Of a stretch of 64,000 bases of DNA, positions 23,805 through 34,314 are shown one piece after another. Both the position numbers and the translations under genes were made by a program. This DNA is from Edaphochlamys debaryana. Taxonomy: Eukaryota > Chlorophyta > Chlorophyceae > Chlamydomonadales. Positions within the stretch are counted from its first letter, which is position 1; each line of letters opens with the position of its first letter. The stretch covers positions 1-64,000 of the forward strand of contig JAEHOE010000086.1 of the NCBI GenBank assembly GCA_016858145.1, written 5' to 3'. The notes under the pieces are model-generated. The model had not been told where the DNA came from. It did no database searches and saw only the letters and a list, made by a program, of their open reading frames with translations.

Positions 23805-24705
23805 ACATGCCCGAGTGCCGCGTGCACCGGTCAGGATGGGGGACCAGGCTGTGCGTTGCCTTGACACGGCCTCCTGTACCGACGTACCGTCCGCGGAGGG
23901 CCTGCCTGGTCAGTGCCGCAATCTTCCTGTCGTTCTCGTGCAACTTTGTGTCGAAGCCTGAACCTGAACGTGGTGCGCACCAAGTACCCCTGGTTCAACC
24001 GGACGACGGCGGACGCGGACGTGACGCGGCGGGCCAAGTCAGGCACTACAAGTTCTTCTGGGCTGGTCACAGGTGCTGCTGGGCTGGTCACCTGGCAGGG
24101 GCTGTGACGGGGCAGGGGCTCTTGTGTGCCCATGTACCGAAGGTTCGGGCCCCTGCTGTCCTTGTGGGGGCCCCCTTCCGGGCAGCTAGGCGCAGCTAGC
24201 GAAACACTTCGCGGCATGGGCTACCTGGCGGAAGGGTTCACGGTGTCAGTTCACGCTCCCCGAATGCTGAAACACCACGGAGCCCGGCCTTAGCGTGACT
24301 GGGCAGTTAGCCAGTAAGACATGCCCGCCCTCGGGTCACACCAGTCCCGACCCCGCGACACACCAGGCACCAACCTTCGCACGATGCGGATTGCCACAAG
24401 CTTTAGTGCGCTTATTCTTATCATGTGCAGGGGAGTTATTATAGACAACGGGGCGTAGTAGTGCCGCGGTGCAGGGGGGGGTAGGGAAACCTATCATCGA
24501 CCCTGGTACCTGGTACCTGGCCCGGGCCCCATGGGGAAGGTCTGGTAAGAGGTTACTCGGCTGAGGAACGAGGGCAGGGTTTTCCAGATATTGACACGGT
24601 TGCATGTGGCATTGAAGCGGAGGTGACTCCCATCTCCACCCCCGACCCATACCCCTACGCCTCAGCCTATGCACTCCTCGCGCACCTCCACACGGCCCCT
24701 CCAAG

Positions 24706-24890
24706 CACGCTCAGGCCCTAATGTCCAGTCCCTACTGCCCAGCAGTAATCGCCCCTGCCCACCCCGTACACCTTCGCCACGCACGTCCAGGCCCTACGGC
24801 CCAGCAGTACTTGTTCCTTGCGCAACCCCTGCCCCTGTCAAGCACGTTCGGGCCCTACGGCCCAGCAGTGATTGTTCCTTGTGAACCCCC
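24706..24890. repeat. Minisatellite, about three imperfect units of 60-70 bp
   Basis: Units share GGCCCTACGGCCCAGCAGT, followed by a segment containing CTTGTTCCTTG or a diverged version. The first unit is the most diverged. Confidence 0.65.
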
Positions 24891-25257
24891 GCCGGTCCCA
24901 CATATTATCAGTGTACGTACCCGCTTGCTCTGCTCTGCCGTCCCCGCCCCCTGCCAATTTTCTCTAGACTCTAGTATGCGTAATCCCCGCGCTGGTTTGG
25001 CCTCATCCTCCGGCCAAACGCGGACTGGCGCTCTGGCAGCCCGAGCGCCAGGTCCACCGCTGCCAGGGCCTCGCTCCCCACGTCCCGCTGGAGCTTGGCC
25101 TGCCGCGGCCGCCGCTGCTGTCCGCCGAGGGCGGAATCGGCGGCACCCGCTGCCGCCTCTTGCCTTGACGGCGCCGCCTTGCGCCCGTGCTGCTGCTCGC
25201 TCCAGCCCCCTCTGTGTCCGCCATGTCGCCCCCCTCCAGCGTCCAGTCGTGCTACTC

Positions 25258-25820
25258 TCAGTACGCGGCCAGGTCCTGTTGTATGAGGGGGCGTTGGGGG
25301 AAGGCGGGGCGGGAGGGAGGGCAAGGAGCGCTACCTCAACTCCCGTCAGGGTGAAGGAGCATACACAGCGGCGGGCTTGCAGACATTTGCAAGGTACGGA
25401 CTTCACCTGCAGGCTCTCCGTGTCAAGCAGGACAGAGCTACCGTCGGATTCATCCTCTCCCTGCTGCACTCCCACTATCTGCACCACGTGCTGCGTGCTC
25501 CACCGCTCGTTGGGGTTGCGCGTGCAGCGGTGCGGGAGGAACCAGTTGTCCGCATCCAGTTGTTGCGTCTGCAGTGCGGAAATGCGCATGGCTGGCCGGG
25601 ACCCCCTCCTGTGCCCATCTTGACCCCTACCCGGACCCATCTTGGCTGGGCGGGGACCCCCTCCCGTGCCCCCCATGCGGACCCATCTTGGGCCGGTTCC
25701 TACCCAGCTTCGCATCTGCCTGCACATCGACCTTGAACACAGACCCCAGACCACAGGCCCCAGAACCCTGCAACTGCACGAGCTGTCAATCAGCGGCGGT
25801 GCACCGTTAGTGTACCACAT
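25258..25820 (-). CDS. Small hypothetical three-exon gene
   Basis: I do not recognise this protein. The exons 25820-25704, 25568-25407 and 25275-25258 (39 + 54 + 6 codons) join with GT-AG sites, all in phase 0, to give 98 aa. The middle exon looks like real coding sequence (LDADNWFLPHRCTRNPNERW, QHVVQIVGVQQGEDE). A minus-strand TATAAA lies about 30 bp upstream of the first ATG, so the start may be slightly downstream. The minus frame stays open well beyond these exons, so a longer or differently spliced product cannot be excluded. The gene is divergent from the type I gene at 26140. Confidence 0.4.
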
Positions 25821-25850
25821 CCACAGAACTGTGTGTTCCGTCCGCTGCGC

Positions 25851-25856
25851 TTTATA
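25851..25856 (-). promoter_or_regulatory. TATAAA box for the minus-strand small gene
   Basis: Read on the minus strand the sequence is TTATAAAGCG, about 30 bases before the ATG at 25820. The palindromic core TTATAA could instead serve the plus-strand gene starting at 26140, though 280 bp is far for that. Confidence 0.4.
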
Positions 25857-26139
25857 AGAAGCAAGAGTCATAGAAGCCTGGCATTCCTCAAGCTTAATTT
25901 GTCGCAGACTCCGTTCGACTGCCGGCACTCTGCCATTCCCCGAGTGAAGCGAAGCCAGCACAGACTAATAACTGTGCCGATCATGAAGTGGCTAACGCTA
26001 GGTTGCCGTTTGAAGCAAAGCCTGAACATCCGCAACCAATCATAAGGATACAGTTCGCGCACTTGCGTGCAACCAGACAAGTTTTAGACACGCCTGCCAA
26101 TAGGTAGCTTCATTTCACTTCTCTCTGGTCTGCCCCGGA

Positions 26140-29100
26140 ATGGGGGCGTTGCGCATTGTCGCTGGGGCAGTTTTCGTCGTCTTCTTCTGCCGAGGCGAAG
26201 CGTGGAGCCCCTTTCGCGAGGAGACGAAGACCTGCCACCCTGAGTGCTCCAGGTGGGGTCGAGCCACCGCCGAAGAGGGGGGGGGGGTCGCGGGTCACTG
26301 GCGGTGCTCGGCGGTGCCAAGCGCCCCCCTGGCCTCCCCGCAACCAAGCCCCCCCAGGGTTGTTACTGCTCGTGCACCCGCTGGCTATGCCCTCCCTCGA
26401 CCTCTCGCGCCACGTGACCAGGCACGGCAACTGCAACGGCGAGACGGGGCAGTGCGACTGCCCGTTCGGCCTGACGGGTGCGGCGGGGTTGTGGGCTCGG
26501 GAGCTCCTGCGGCGGGGCTGAGGACTGTCTGGGCCTCAGACAAGGTAGCAAGCAACGCCTCGCTTGTCGTAGGACATAGAAGGCAGAACGCTGCGGGTGA
26601 GAGGTTGAGCCTTCTGGCGGCTGTGGCTGCCTTACTTCCCGCTCTGTTGCACCCGCCATGCAGGCCCCACGTGCACGGAGCGCCTCGTACCCGCTTGCCA
26701 CCCCAGCACGAATGACAGCACCACGCCATCCTACGGCGCCGAATACCCTAAAAACTGCGCTTGCTACAAGTGAGCCCGGCTGCTTGGCTGCGGGTCGGCC
26801 GGGCTGGGAGAGGGTGGGCGCCGAGCCACACAGGGGCCAGAAGCAGAGAGTTGGGTTCAGTAGTGTTTGTGCCTGGGACGATGTGGGAACAAATGCAGGT
26901 CCCTCACACTCCCTGCCTGCTTAGTCCGCACCCATGCCTTAGTCCTGCTGCCATCCCCACCAGGCAGCTGCGGGCGCTTCCTGGCGTCTGCCCAGACGTG
27001 GGGTTTGAGGGCCCTGGACGCCCCGACTTCGCGCCCTGTCTCGTCTCCTCTTTGCTAGAACAGACTGTGAGCAATGGTCGTGGGTTGTGTGGAAGCCAGG
27101 CGGTGCACTGTCGCTGGTCAATGGGACTTGGTGAAGTCTGCACGCCTGGACTGGCGGCCAGCAGTGTCGATTCTCGAGGTTACCCGGCCAGGGTGGAACG
27201 CAAGAAAACGATGGTTGCCATCCCCGTCCCGCATTCTGCATCTCCCGCCCAACCCCCAGCTGCTGTGCTACCATTACACGGACCGGCCTGAGGCGGAGCA
27301 GCTCTCCGACTCCCCCCCGCTGGACCACCCCGGCTTAGAGTGGCGACAAATAAAGCCCTGGCGGGAACAAAAGCCCTATCCGACGTACGTGCGTGCGCCT
27401 GGAGTGCTCGCTTGCCTTGATCGTCAGTGTGCGCATGGTCCTTGCCGCTTGCTCGCTGGCCGCTTGACCCAGTGGTGGTGCGCACATGCTCTCTTACGGT
27501 TCAGACCCTTCTCCCCCATCTCATCCCGCTCCCAGTCTGGTGGACGAGGTCCTGCCGAGGGACCAATGGCCCAAGGTGCGGGGAGGACAGGGGCTTGATA
27601 GCAGGCCAGGGTATCAGCCTAGCAAAGGGAGACAGGGTCCGGGCGGGAAGCAGGCGGGGACAAAAGAGCTGGGGTCTGGCGGGTACAGGGTGCTGCTTGC
27701 ACGTGCACGCTTTCCCACTCTGGCGGGGACTGGAGCTGTCGTGCTTCGACGCCCTTCGATCTCTGGCTGACAGCAGTGCAGGCATGTGGGGGTATAGGGG
27801 GTCATTCCAAGAGGCCGCCCCATGTGCCGCGCGTGCACCCCAGATAAGAGGCCCAGCCCTTGCCCATGCTACCGCGATGCTACAAGTCAGCCTTGACAAC
27901 CACTGCGCCCACCCAACCACCCCAGGAGGTGAAGACAACCGACGGTGGCGTATGGCGACCGCTCAAGGAGTGCCCGGACAGGTTTGTGAGGGCATTGCTG
28001 CTTACGGCCCCTCAAACCTCAACTACGTCTCCTTGTGTGAAGACTTGCTCGTGGGAGCCGGGGAGTCGTGGGCTCGGTGAATAGCCGGCCGGTTCTAAGT
28101 TGCGAAGCCCATCCCATCCCGCCCCTTGTGTGTAACCCCGCAGCTGCAACTTTCGCGGCTGGTGTCAAGTTGGAGGCATAGACCACCAGGTGCGTACGCT
28201 GGCTACCCTGGGCCCCTTGTCTGGGGCACGTGCGTGATTGGGACTGCCATGACAGAATCAGGGGCCCACCAGTATCGGTGGCAAAGCCGGGCGCATGCCA
28301 GGGCCCGCTCGCCGACGAGACCACGGGCCCTGCGTGGCATGCCGAGAGCACGGGCCTGTGACCCCGTTGTGCTGATCCTCTTTGGCCCGCCCTTTCGCCC
28401 CCGCCTCCCCCCCCGCCGCCGGTGGCTTTACAGCATCACGGGCACAGGCCTGACGAGGGCCCCTTCTGCAATTGCCACGGCTATCACGACGGCAAGAGCT
28501 GCGAGATTGCAGACCCCTACCACTGCTACCGCAACTGCAGGTGCGGCTGCGGGCCCGGGGGCCCTGGGCGGCGTAACACTTCCGTCTTTTGGCTTTAGCG
28601 GCATCGGGGCTCCCGGGCCTTGGGGTATTAAGGCCATGGTTGAAAGAGGGGTGACCTTCAGCAGCCTGACACCCCTAGCCCCGCCCTCCACCTACCCCGC
28701 AGTGGCGTGGGAGAGTGCGTGCGCGGCTGGTGCCACTGCCAGCCCGGGTACTGGGGGCACGGCTGCACGCGGAGGAAGGCCTACACGAGCAGCGCGGGTG
28801 AGCGGGGGGCGGGGGTCGCACATACGGGATGAGGTGTCTAGAGGGGTCCTTTCAAGATAGGGTATCAGGCAGGCGATGTCATTGCCAGGGGGAGGCGGGA
28901 AGCACACAGCGCCATCCCATTGCGTGCCTTGCATCCAGGCTGGCTGCCGAATCATGCCAACATGAAGATCTACGTGTACGATCTACCGGAGAATGTCGTA
29001 CACCGCCGGGAGTGGAACGACAGGTGGTAAGCTACGCGGCTTTCCAGTTGCTTGAATGCCCATGTCGGCCAGACACCCACTCTTTTCTCCTTATTTCTGA

Positions 29101-32100
29101 AGGACCCTTATCGACTCAATCTACCTGGCCGAGATCGAGTTTATAGAGCAGCTCCTTGGGGACTGGTCCGTGCGGACAGAGAACCCATGGGAAGGTGGGT
29201 AAAGCGTTGGGGTCGCGTGTGAGAGGCAGAGGGCGCTAGGTAGGTGGTACGGAGAGCGGAGGGTGCCTTGCCGCTGTCCGACCCCACGCGCCGCGCACCG
29301 CCAAACCGACCGAACAGACAGTGCATGCCAATGTACATGCTGCCTCATCCCGTCCCCGCAGCTTCGCTGTTTGTCATCCCAACATTCACGTTTTGGTACA
29401 CGGGTGAGTTTACACGCTGCGTGGTACCCCAGCGTGTCTGGTTGTTTGCACGAGCACCGCCCATCTTCTCACCTCTACCGGCCTGCTCCTCCTGACCCGA
29501 TGTATGCGCCCACACCCACTGACCCCGCGCGTGTACCCCTCGTGCCCACCCGTCGTAGGGAACGTCGGTGGCCCCTACCTCCTAATGGATCACGTCTCCC
29601 GCTACCTGCAGCAGACCTCGCCCTTCTGGAACGCCACCAGGGGCCGCAACCACGTTATGTTTGCCACAAACGACCAGGGCGTGTGCAAGCTGGAATGGGC
29701 GTCGCCATTGCTGCAGCACTCTATCAAGGCGAGGGCCTCTGGCGGGGGTCGACGGGGCGGGGGCTTTGCAGACCCCTGACAGCGGGGCTCAGCCCCCACA
29801 GGGGCAGGTTGGTCCCTTCAACCGTGTAAGCCGGGGAGACGTAAGCGCAGCGAAAGGCCGGCCAGATTTAAGGGAACCGAAAGCTCGCAAGCTCGGCCTA
29901 GTCCCTGTGTATGTCACCCCGCCCGCCCCCACAGGTTGTGCACTACGGCCTGTCGACGCGACGGCCATACGTGCATCACGCTAACCACAGCAGCAACCAC
30001 AGCAATCCCCAGGGGGGAGAGGCGAAACCGCTGCCGGGACACCGCTTCGAGGCGTTCGCCAATTTCTCGGCCGTGAGTCCGAGGGTATCCCAACCGGTTC
30101 TGATCGGGCGGTTATACTGAACCCCGAGGAGTCAAACATTTCTCTTTGATTGAAGCCCATGAGTGAAGCTGTTACGGCGATCCCTTGGGAGCTGAGCTTC
30201 GGCCTCGTACGCTTCGCCTTTGTGTTACTCTCCTTGCCCTCATTGAACCTCAGGAGGCCATTGACGAGGAGCACCGGTCATGCTACAGGTGAGGACCCCG
30301 TGGGCAGAGCTTGCAGGTTTACGGAATGGAGAGTGGTACGTCTGCTTGGGCTCTGTCGTGTCGGCTTGACACATGTTGCTGGCTGTCCTAGCAAACCAGT
30401 GCGTTTGGCAGCTGGGCTAGCTGGGCGCGTGCTCGGCGCGTGGCGTACGGAGCACGGCGCGAAGTCCCCGGCCCGGTAACTTCAGCGCGCTTGACCCGCA
30501 ACCGGTTGACTCTTCTACCTGCCCTAAACGTAGGCCCGAAAAGGACGTGGTCACTCCCAACTTCATCGACAGCAGATGGTTGTCGATGATGAACTACAAA
30601 CACGTGGGTGATGGCAGGGTTCGGGGTGGGGGCTGGGGGCCTGGACGAGCGCGGCATGGCGTAGACAGTGGTGCAGTCCTTGGAAAGCGTAGCCTCACTT
30701 GACGGACCCAGGGAAGGGATATAGGGCATGCATCGGACCCAAGGTTGCTGACAGGCGTTGATGGGACTGAACTTCCAGGTTGTGCGGAACGGGCTGAGCT
30801 GAGGGTTGTGCCCAGACCCCGTAAGCCACAGAAGGGTATGGGAAGCTATGAAGGAGCGAATGTGGGCTAGTGACTGGCTCTTGGAAGGGGCAGAAGGGCG
30901 GGCGCACATCGCTGAGCCATGGAACCGAAGCGAACTGGGCTTGCGACTGGGCTTCGCGCACTCCGCGAGAGCACCACGGGCTTGCAGGCGTTTGGGAATG
31001 TCATGGGGGGCATGTAGTGTGACGGGAGATAGTGTGACGCGAGTGTGAGGCACACGGGAGCGCGAACCCCCGTAAAGCCGCCCCATCTGAAGAGACAGCA
31101 ATGCTTCCATGTACGTTGGGGCACGGTCCTTATCTGGCTTCACGCTCGCTGCCCTCCGCCCGCTCAACCCCATCGACCCCATCCCGCCCGCCCAGACCTG
31201 GCTCGTCACCGTCCTGCCTGACGGCTCGCGGGTCGTCAACCGACAGCCCGACGCACCGGAACGCAACATTACCTTCTATTTCACTGGCACCAACAGGTTA
31301 GCCGGCGCACCTAAAGGCTATGCCGAGGATGGTGTGGCAGGGGGCAAGTGGCATGTCTATGGACCGTGGGTCTGACTGGACCGGCCAATCCTGCATGGGA
31401 CGGAAGGGACGGAAAACCAGGGATGGAGGGGCCCCTTCTGACCAGACAGTGCGGTCCTGCATCAATAAGGTGCTCCTCCGCAAAGATAGCATGCTCCCTA
31501 AACGCACCCCAGGGCGGGCCTGATGGAGTACAGCCAAGGTGTACGGCAAGCCATACACGCGCTGTTTGGCCCCGGGGGCAAGCACCACGCGAACGGCAGC
31601 CAGCCGCGGCCGGACTACTATGTGAGTGCCTGGGCGGACGGGTGGGCGGGGCAAAAGGAAGTTGGAGGGCGAGAGGTGTCATTGCAAGGAGGGAACGCAA
31701 GGACAAGAGGCACTCGACTGGGGGGCCGGCTTGCTGGTGAATCGGCATGACCTCAATGTGGGGGTAAGGATGGTAGCTCGAGAGGACACAAGCACTGCGC
31801 CTGCTTACTGTGACCCTCTTCAAATGTGGCCGCGCAGGTCGCCTCAGCTTCACGTGAGTCGCCTGGGCCAAGGCCTGTTGGTGGCATACAGCTGGTATAA
31901 CTCCTTCCCGAGTGGCTAGCCTCACTGACTTGCTACCTGCTTGTTTACAATACACTTGTGCAGTAGGTTGTGCCGCCCGGCCCTCCTGAGCGATGTGTGC
32001 CCCCCCCCCGTAGACACTGCTGTGGATGACATGCAGCGCGCCAAGTTCTGCCTCGCGCCCTCCGGTTTTGGCTGGGGCATCCGCCTTATCAATGCCATGC

Positions 32101-33105
32101 TTGCCGGCTGCGTGCCCGTCATTGTGCAGGACCACGTCTACCAGGTGGGGGGACGGTGGGGGGACGGTGGAAGGGGACGAGTGGGATCTGTTACGTACCC
32201 CTTACTCTCCAAGGGATTCGGCGATAGGGCTGCTGCCTTGTGCGCCGCTCGCAACCTCACATCTTCCCTCTCCCCCTCCCCTCACCCGCTCCAGCCAGAA
32301 GGGCCGAGCCAGAAGGGCGGGGTGCCCTCGTAGCATTACGTCATGCGCTTGCACCCTCACTTCCGCTCCCTCCGCGCCCGCACTGGGACCAGGCTTTTTG
32401 GGACGTGCTGCCGTACGAGGAATTTGCCATCCGCATCTCTCGACCCGACTTGCACCGCATCGTGGAGATCCTGGATCTAGTTACACCCGAGGATCTTGTA
32501 CAGCTACAGGCAAGTGCATGATGATATGGGCTGCTCAGTGCGTTGCTTGGGATATTGGTTAGCGCGTTTGTCGCGCCGGCCTGCTCTGCGTTGGCCAGAG
32601 CTAGGAATGGCACGCGAATGTCGTAGGCTTGCAGGCGTTGGCGGAACCAAGCCAGAGGTGGTCACAAACACGCAGACCACCCGTGGTTAGATGTGCTAGA
32701 TAGCCGCCTTTGTTGCAGTAACGCCACACTTAGCGGACAGTGTCGTCATTCTTATCAATCTTACATGGCCCTTCAACTGCTGCTATCTGCCTGTCCTTCC
32801 CACAGGATGGAGTGGCGAAGTGGCGCAGGTGGGGGGGGGGGCGTGAGGTTGGGTGCTGCCCAGTGCACATTGTCCAGCCGTGCTGGTATTAGCCGCCTAG
32901 CCATCTCCCTGCCCGTTCATCAATGCTCCATCCCTTGTTCTACCCGCCGCATCCCTCTCCCGCCGCGCACAGCGCTTTTCATTGGTTCAAAGACATGGGC
33001 GGCCTGGCCTACAATTACACGGTCCTGTCACTGAAGCGGAGAGCGCTGCACTTATGGAGCCAGGACTACCGGCATCTGAGGCACGTGCATCGCCTAAGGA
33101 GCTAG
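26140..33105 (+). CDS. EGF-like/exostosin (GT47) glycosyltransferase, type I copy 2
   Basis: The model has 24 exons, 2112 nt and 703 aa: 26140-26252, 26422-26477, 26664-26769, 26964-27066, 27260-27384, 27536-27575, 27926-27981, 28144-28189, 28434-28540, 28703-28797, 28939-29026, 29103-29194, 29362-29403, 29559-29728, 29935-30072, 30254-30288, 30534-30603, 31196-31296, 31513-31621, 31838-31853, 32014-32144, 32393-32509, 32806-32828, 32973-33105. A signal-like leader (residues 1-22) precedes PFREETKTCHPEC. EGF-like modules lie at about 37-60 and 200-282 (GVGECVRGWCHCQPGYWGHG). The exostosin domain covers about 285-655 (KIYVYDLPENVVH, SLFVIPTFTFWYTG, DVVTPNFI, KFCLAPSGFGWG, AGCVPVIVQDHVY). The conserved tail ends HLRHVHRLRS. 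Introns 14 and 22 have GC donors. Exon 5 has a six-codon insertion relative to paralogues. Confidence 0.92.
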
Positions 33106-33390
33106 TGCCTGCGGAGCGATCGTTATGCGGAGTGCTGGTTGACTGACACAAGGAAATCGAGTGGAGACGTTATACACCATCAGGGAAATAAGAGGGTAGT
33201 GGAGTGAGTAGGGGTAGATAGGAGCACATCGTCTGTAGGTAAATGGAGGCACTTTCTGATGGGATAGTACTGCAATTCCTGAGCAGAGATGTCATTGGGT
33301 GCTTGACACGCTCGATAGGGTGGCTGGCGCACCGTAAGGTGAAGCCGAGCAGGTGGGCATTGCATATCGGTAGGAGAGTGGTGCCTAGTG

Positions 33391-33666
33391 ATGCCTAGCA
33401 CGCACAGTATGGAGCGGGGAGCGGGCGAATGCAGCAAGTGCGGCCGGCAGGGCCCCAGGGGCCTGCGGTGCACTAAGAGGCGCGCGGGGAAGCAGTGCGG
33501 GGATACCTACGGCGCCCAGAGTCGGGCTGCCAAGCGGGAGGAGATTGCGAAGCGGGGCGCCCGCAAATGCAGCAAGTGCGGCCGGCAGGGCCCCAAGGGC
33601 CTGACGTGCGTAAGGTGCACACGGGTGGTACATATCGTTGTGCATGTGAAGCGTAGCCGCCTGTGA
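33391..33666 (+). CDS. Small duplicated CxxC zinc-knuckle-like protein
   Basis: Single-exon ORF of 91 codons from ATG to TGA. It contains two near-identical knuckles, CSKCGRQGPRGLRC and CSKCGRQGPKGLTCVRC, spaced 46 residues apart and joined by a basic linker (AAKREEIAKRG). At the DNA level 30 bases at 33428-33457 repeat at 33566-33595, so an internal 138-bp tandem duplication is likely. Four-Cys spacing suggests zinc binding, possibly nucleic-acid binding, by analogy only. It lacks introns, unlike its neighbours, so it may be a mobile-element remnant or retrocopy. Confidence 0.4.
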   Translation: MPSTHSMERGAGECSKCGRQGPRGLRCTKRRAGKQCGDTYGAQSRAAKREEIAKRGARKCSKCGRQGPKGLTCVRCTRVVHIVVHVKRSRL

Positions 33667-34260
33667 ACGGGGGACGCTTCTCGGGTTCTGTCACACTGTC
33701 ACACAGCCGTGTCACACATCTCCTGGTGCCAAGGTGGCTTAGTACCCAACGGGCTCGCCGAGAGGTGCATCTTCGCGGTCTGGCGCCAGTTGGGTGTCGA
33801 AGATTTGTGGACTGGGGTCTGGAGGGGCGGCAGGAAGCCAGTAACAGGTAATCAGGTATGCCCGACCGGGTATGGCCCGACCGAAGCCCGCCGACCGTGG
33901 GGCGGCATGGGGCGAGAGGTTCGGCGGGGGCTCGGGGCCGCAGACCCGCCGCCATCGCCCGTGCCCGTTCGCGCGCCGCGCGCCCGCGCAGGCCTAAGCG
34001 TTCCCACGCCCCACGGAGCCGAACCTGTGGGTAGTGGAGGGGCGGGAGGATGCGGGACCCGCATCGCGACGCGCGAGGGAAGGGCCCCCGCCGGGGGACC
34101 CCCGCCGGGGGTTGTGGTTCGTGCCGCGATGCGAAGTGTCTAGCGACACGCCACGCGACGTCTGCCTCACATACTGCGGCAAACGCCCTGCAAACATCAT
34201 TGCTTTCTATGCTGCATAGGTCTAGCTGAAGAACTTCATGGGCTGAGTCGCGCGCCTTCT

Positions 34261-34269
34261 TTTTATACT
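34261..34269 (+). promoter_or_regulatory. TATA-like element of the FkbM methyltransferase gene
   Basis: TTTTATACT lies about 50 bases before the proposed start codon at 34315, which fits a core promoter with a short leader. No second element was recognised. Confidence 0.35.
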
Positions 34270-34314
34270 GCCCACATTACGTTTTCATAGCTTCTACTGG
34301 TGTCAGCTTGGAGC

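Larger units (their letters stand above)
23317..25257. other. Repeat-rich intergenic region
   Basis: It holds an R2 repeat (23412-23450), a perfect GC palindrome (23777-23804) and a minisatellite (24706-24890). A short coding-looking fragment lies at about 23958-24045 (frame reads VVRTKYPWFNRTTADADVTR); it has no partner exons that I can join and I do not recognise it. A 17-bp string TAGACAACGGGGCGTAG near 24442 recurs near 61192. Nothing else here supports a gene. Confidence 0.5.
33106..34314. other. Intergenic region with CxxC ORF and GC-rich inverted repeats
   Basis: Apart from the small ORF at 33391-33666, I see no gene. A very GC-rich patch at about 33880-34115 ends in two adjacent palindromes of the form CCCCCGCCGGGGG near 34087-34113. 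The last 60 bases form the likely core promoter of the methyltransferase gene. Confidence 0.55.

Noticed and set aside
24855..25961. Minus-strand ORF of 368 codons taken as one gene
   Set aside because: It includes Gly/Arg/Ala-rich stretches with composition-driven openness and crosses good splice sites; only the short spliced model at 25258-25820 was kept.
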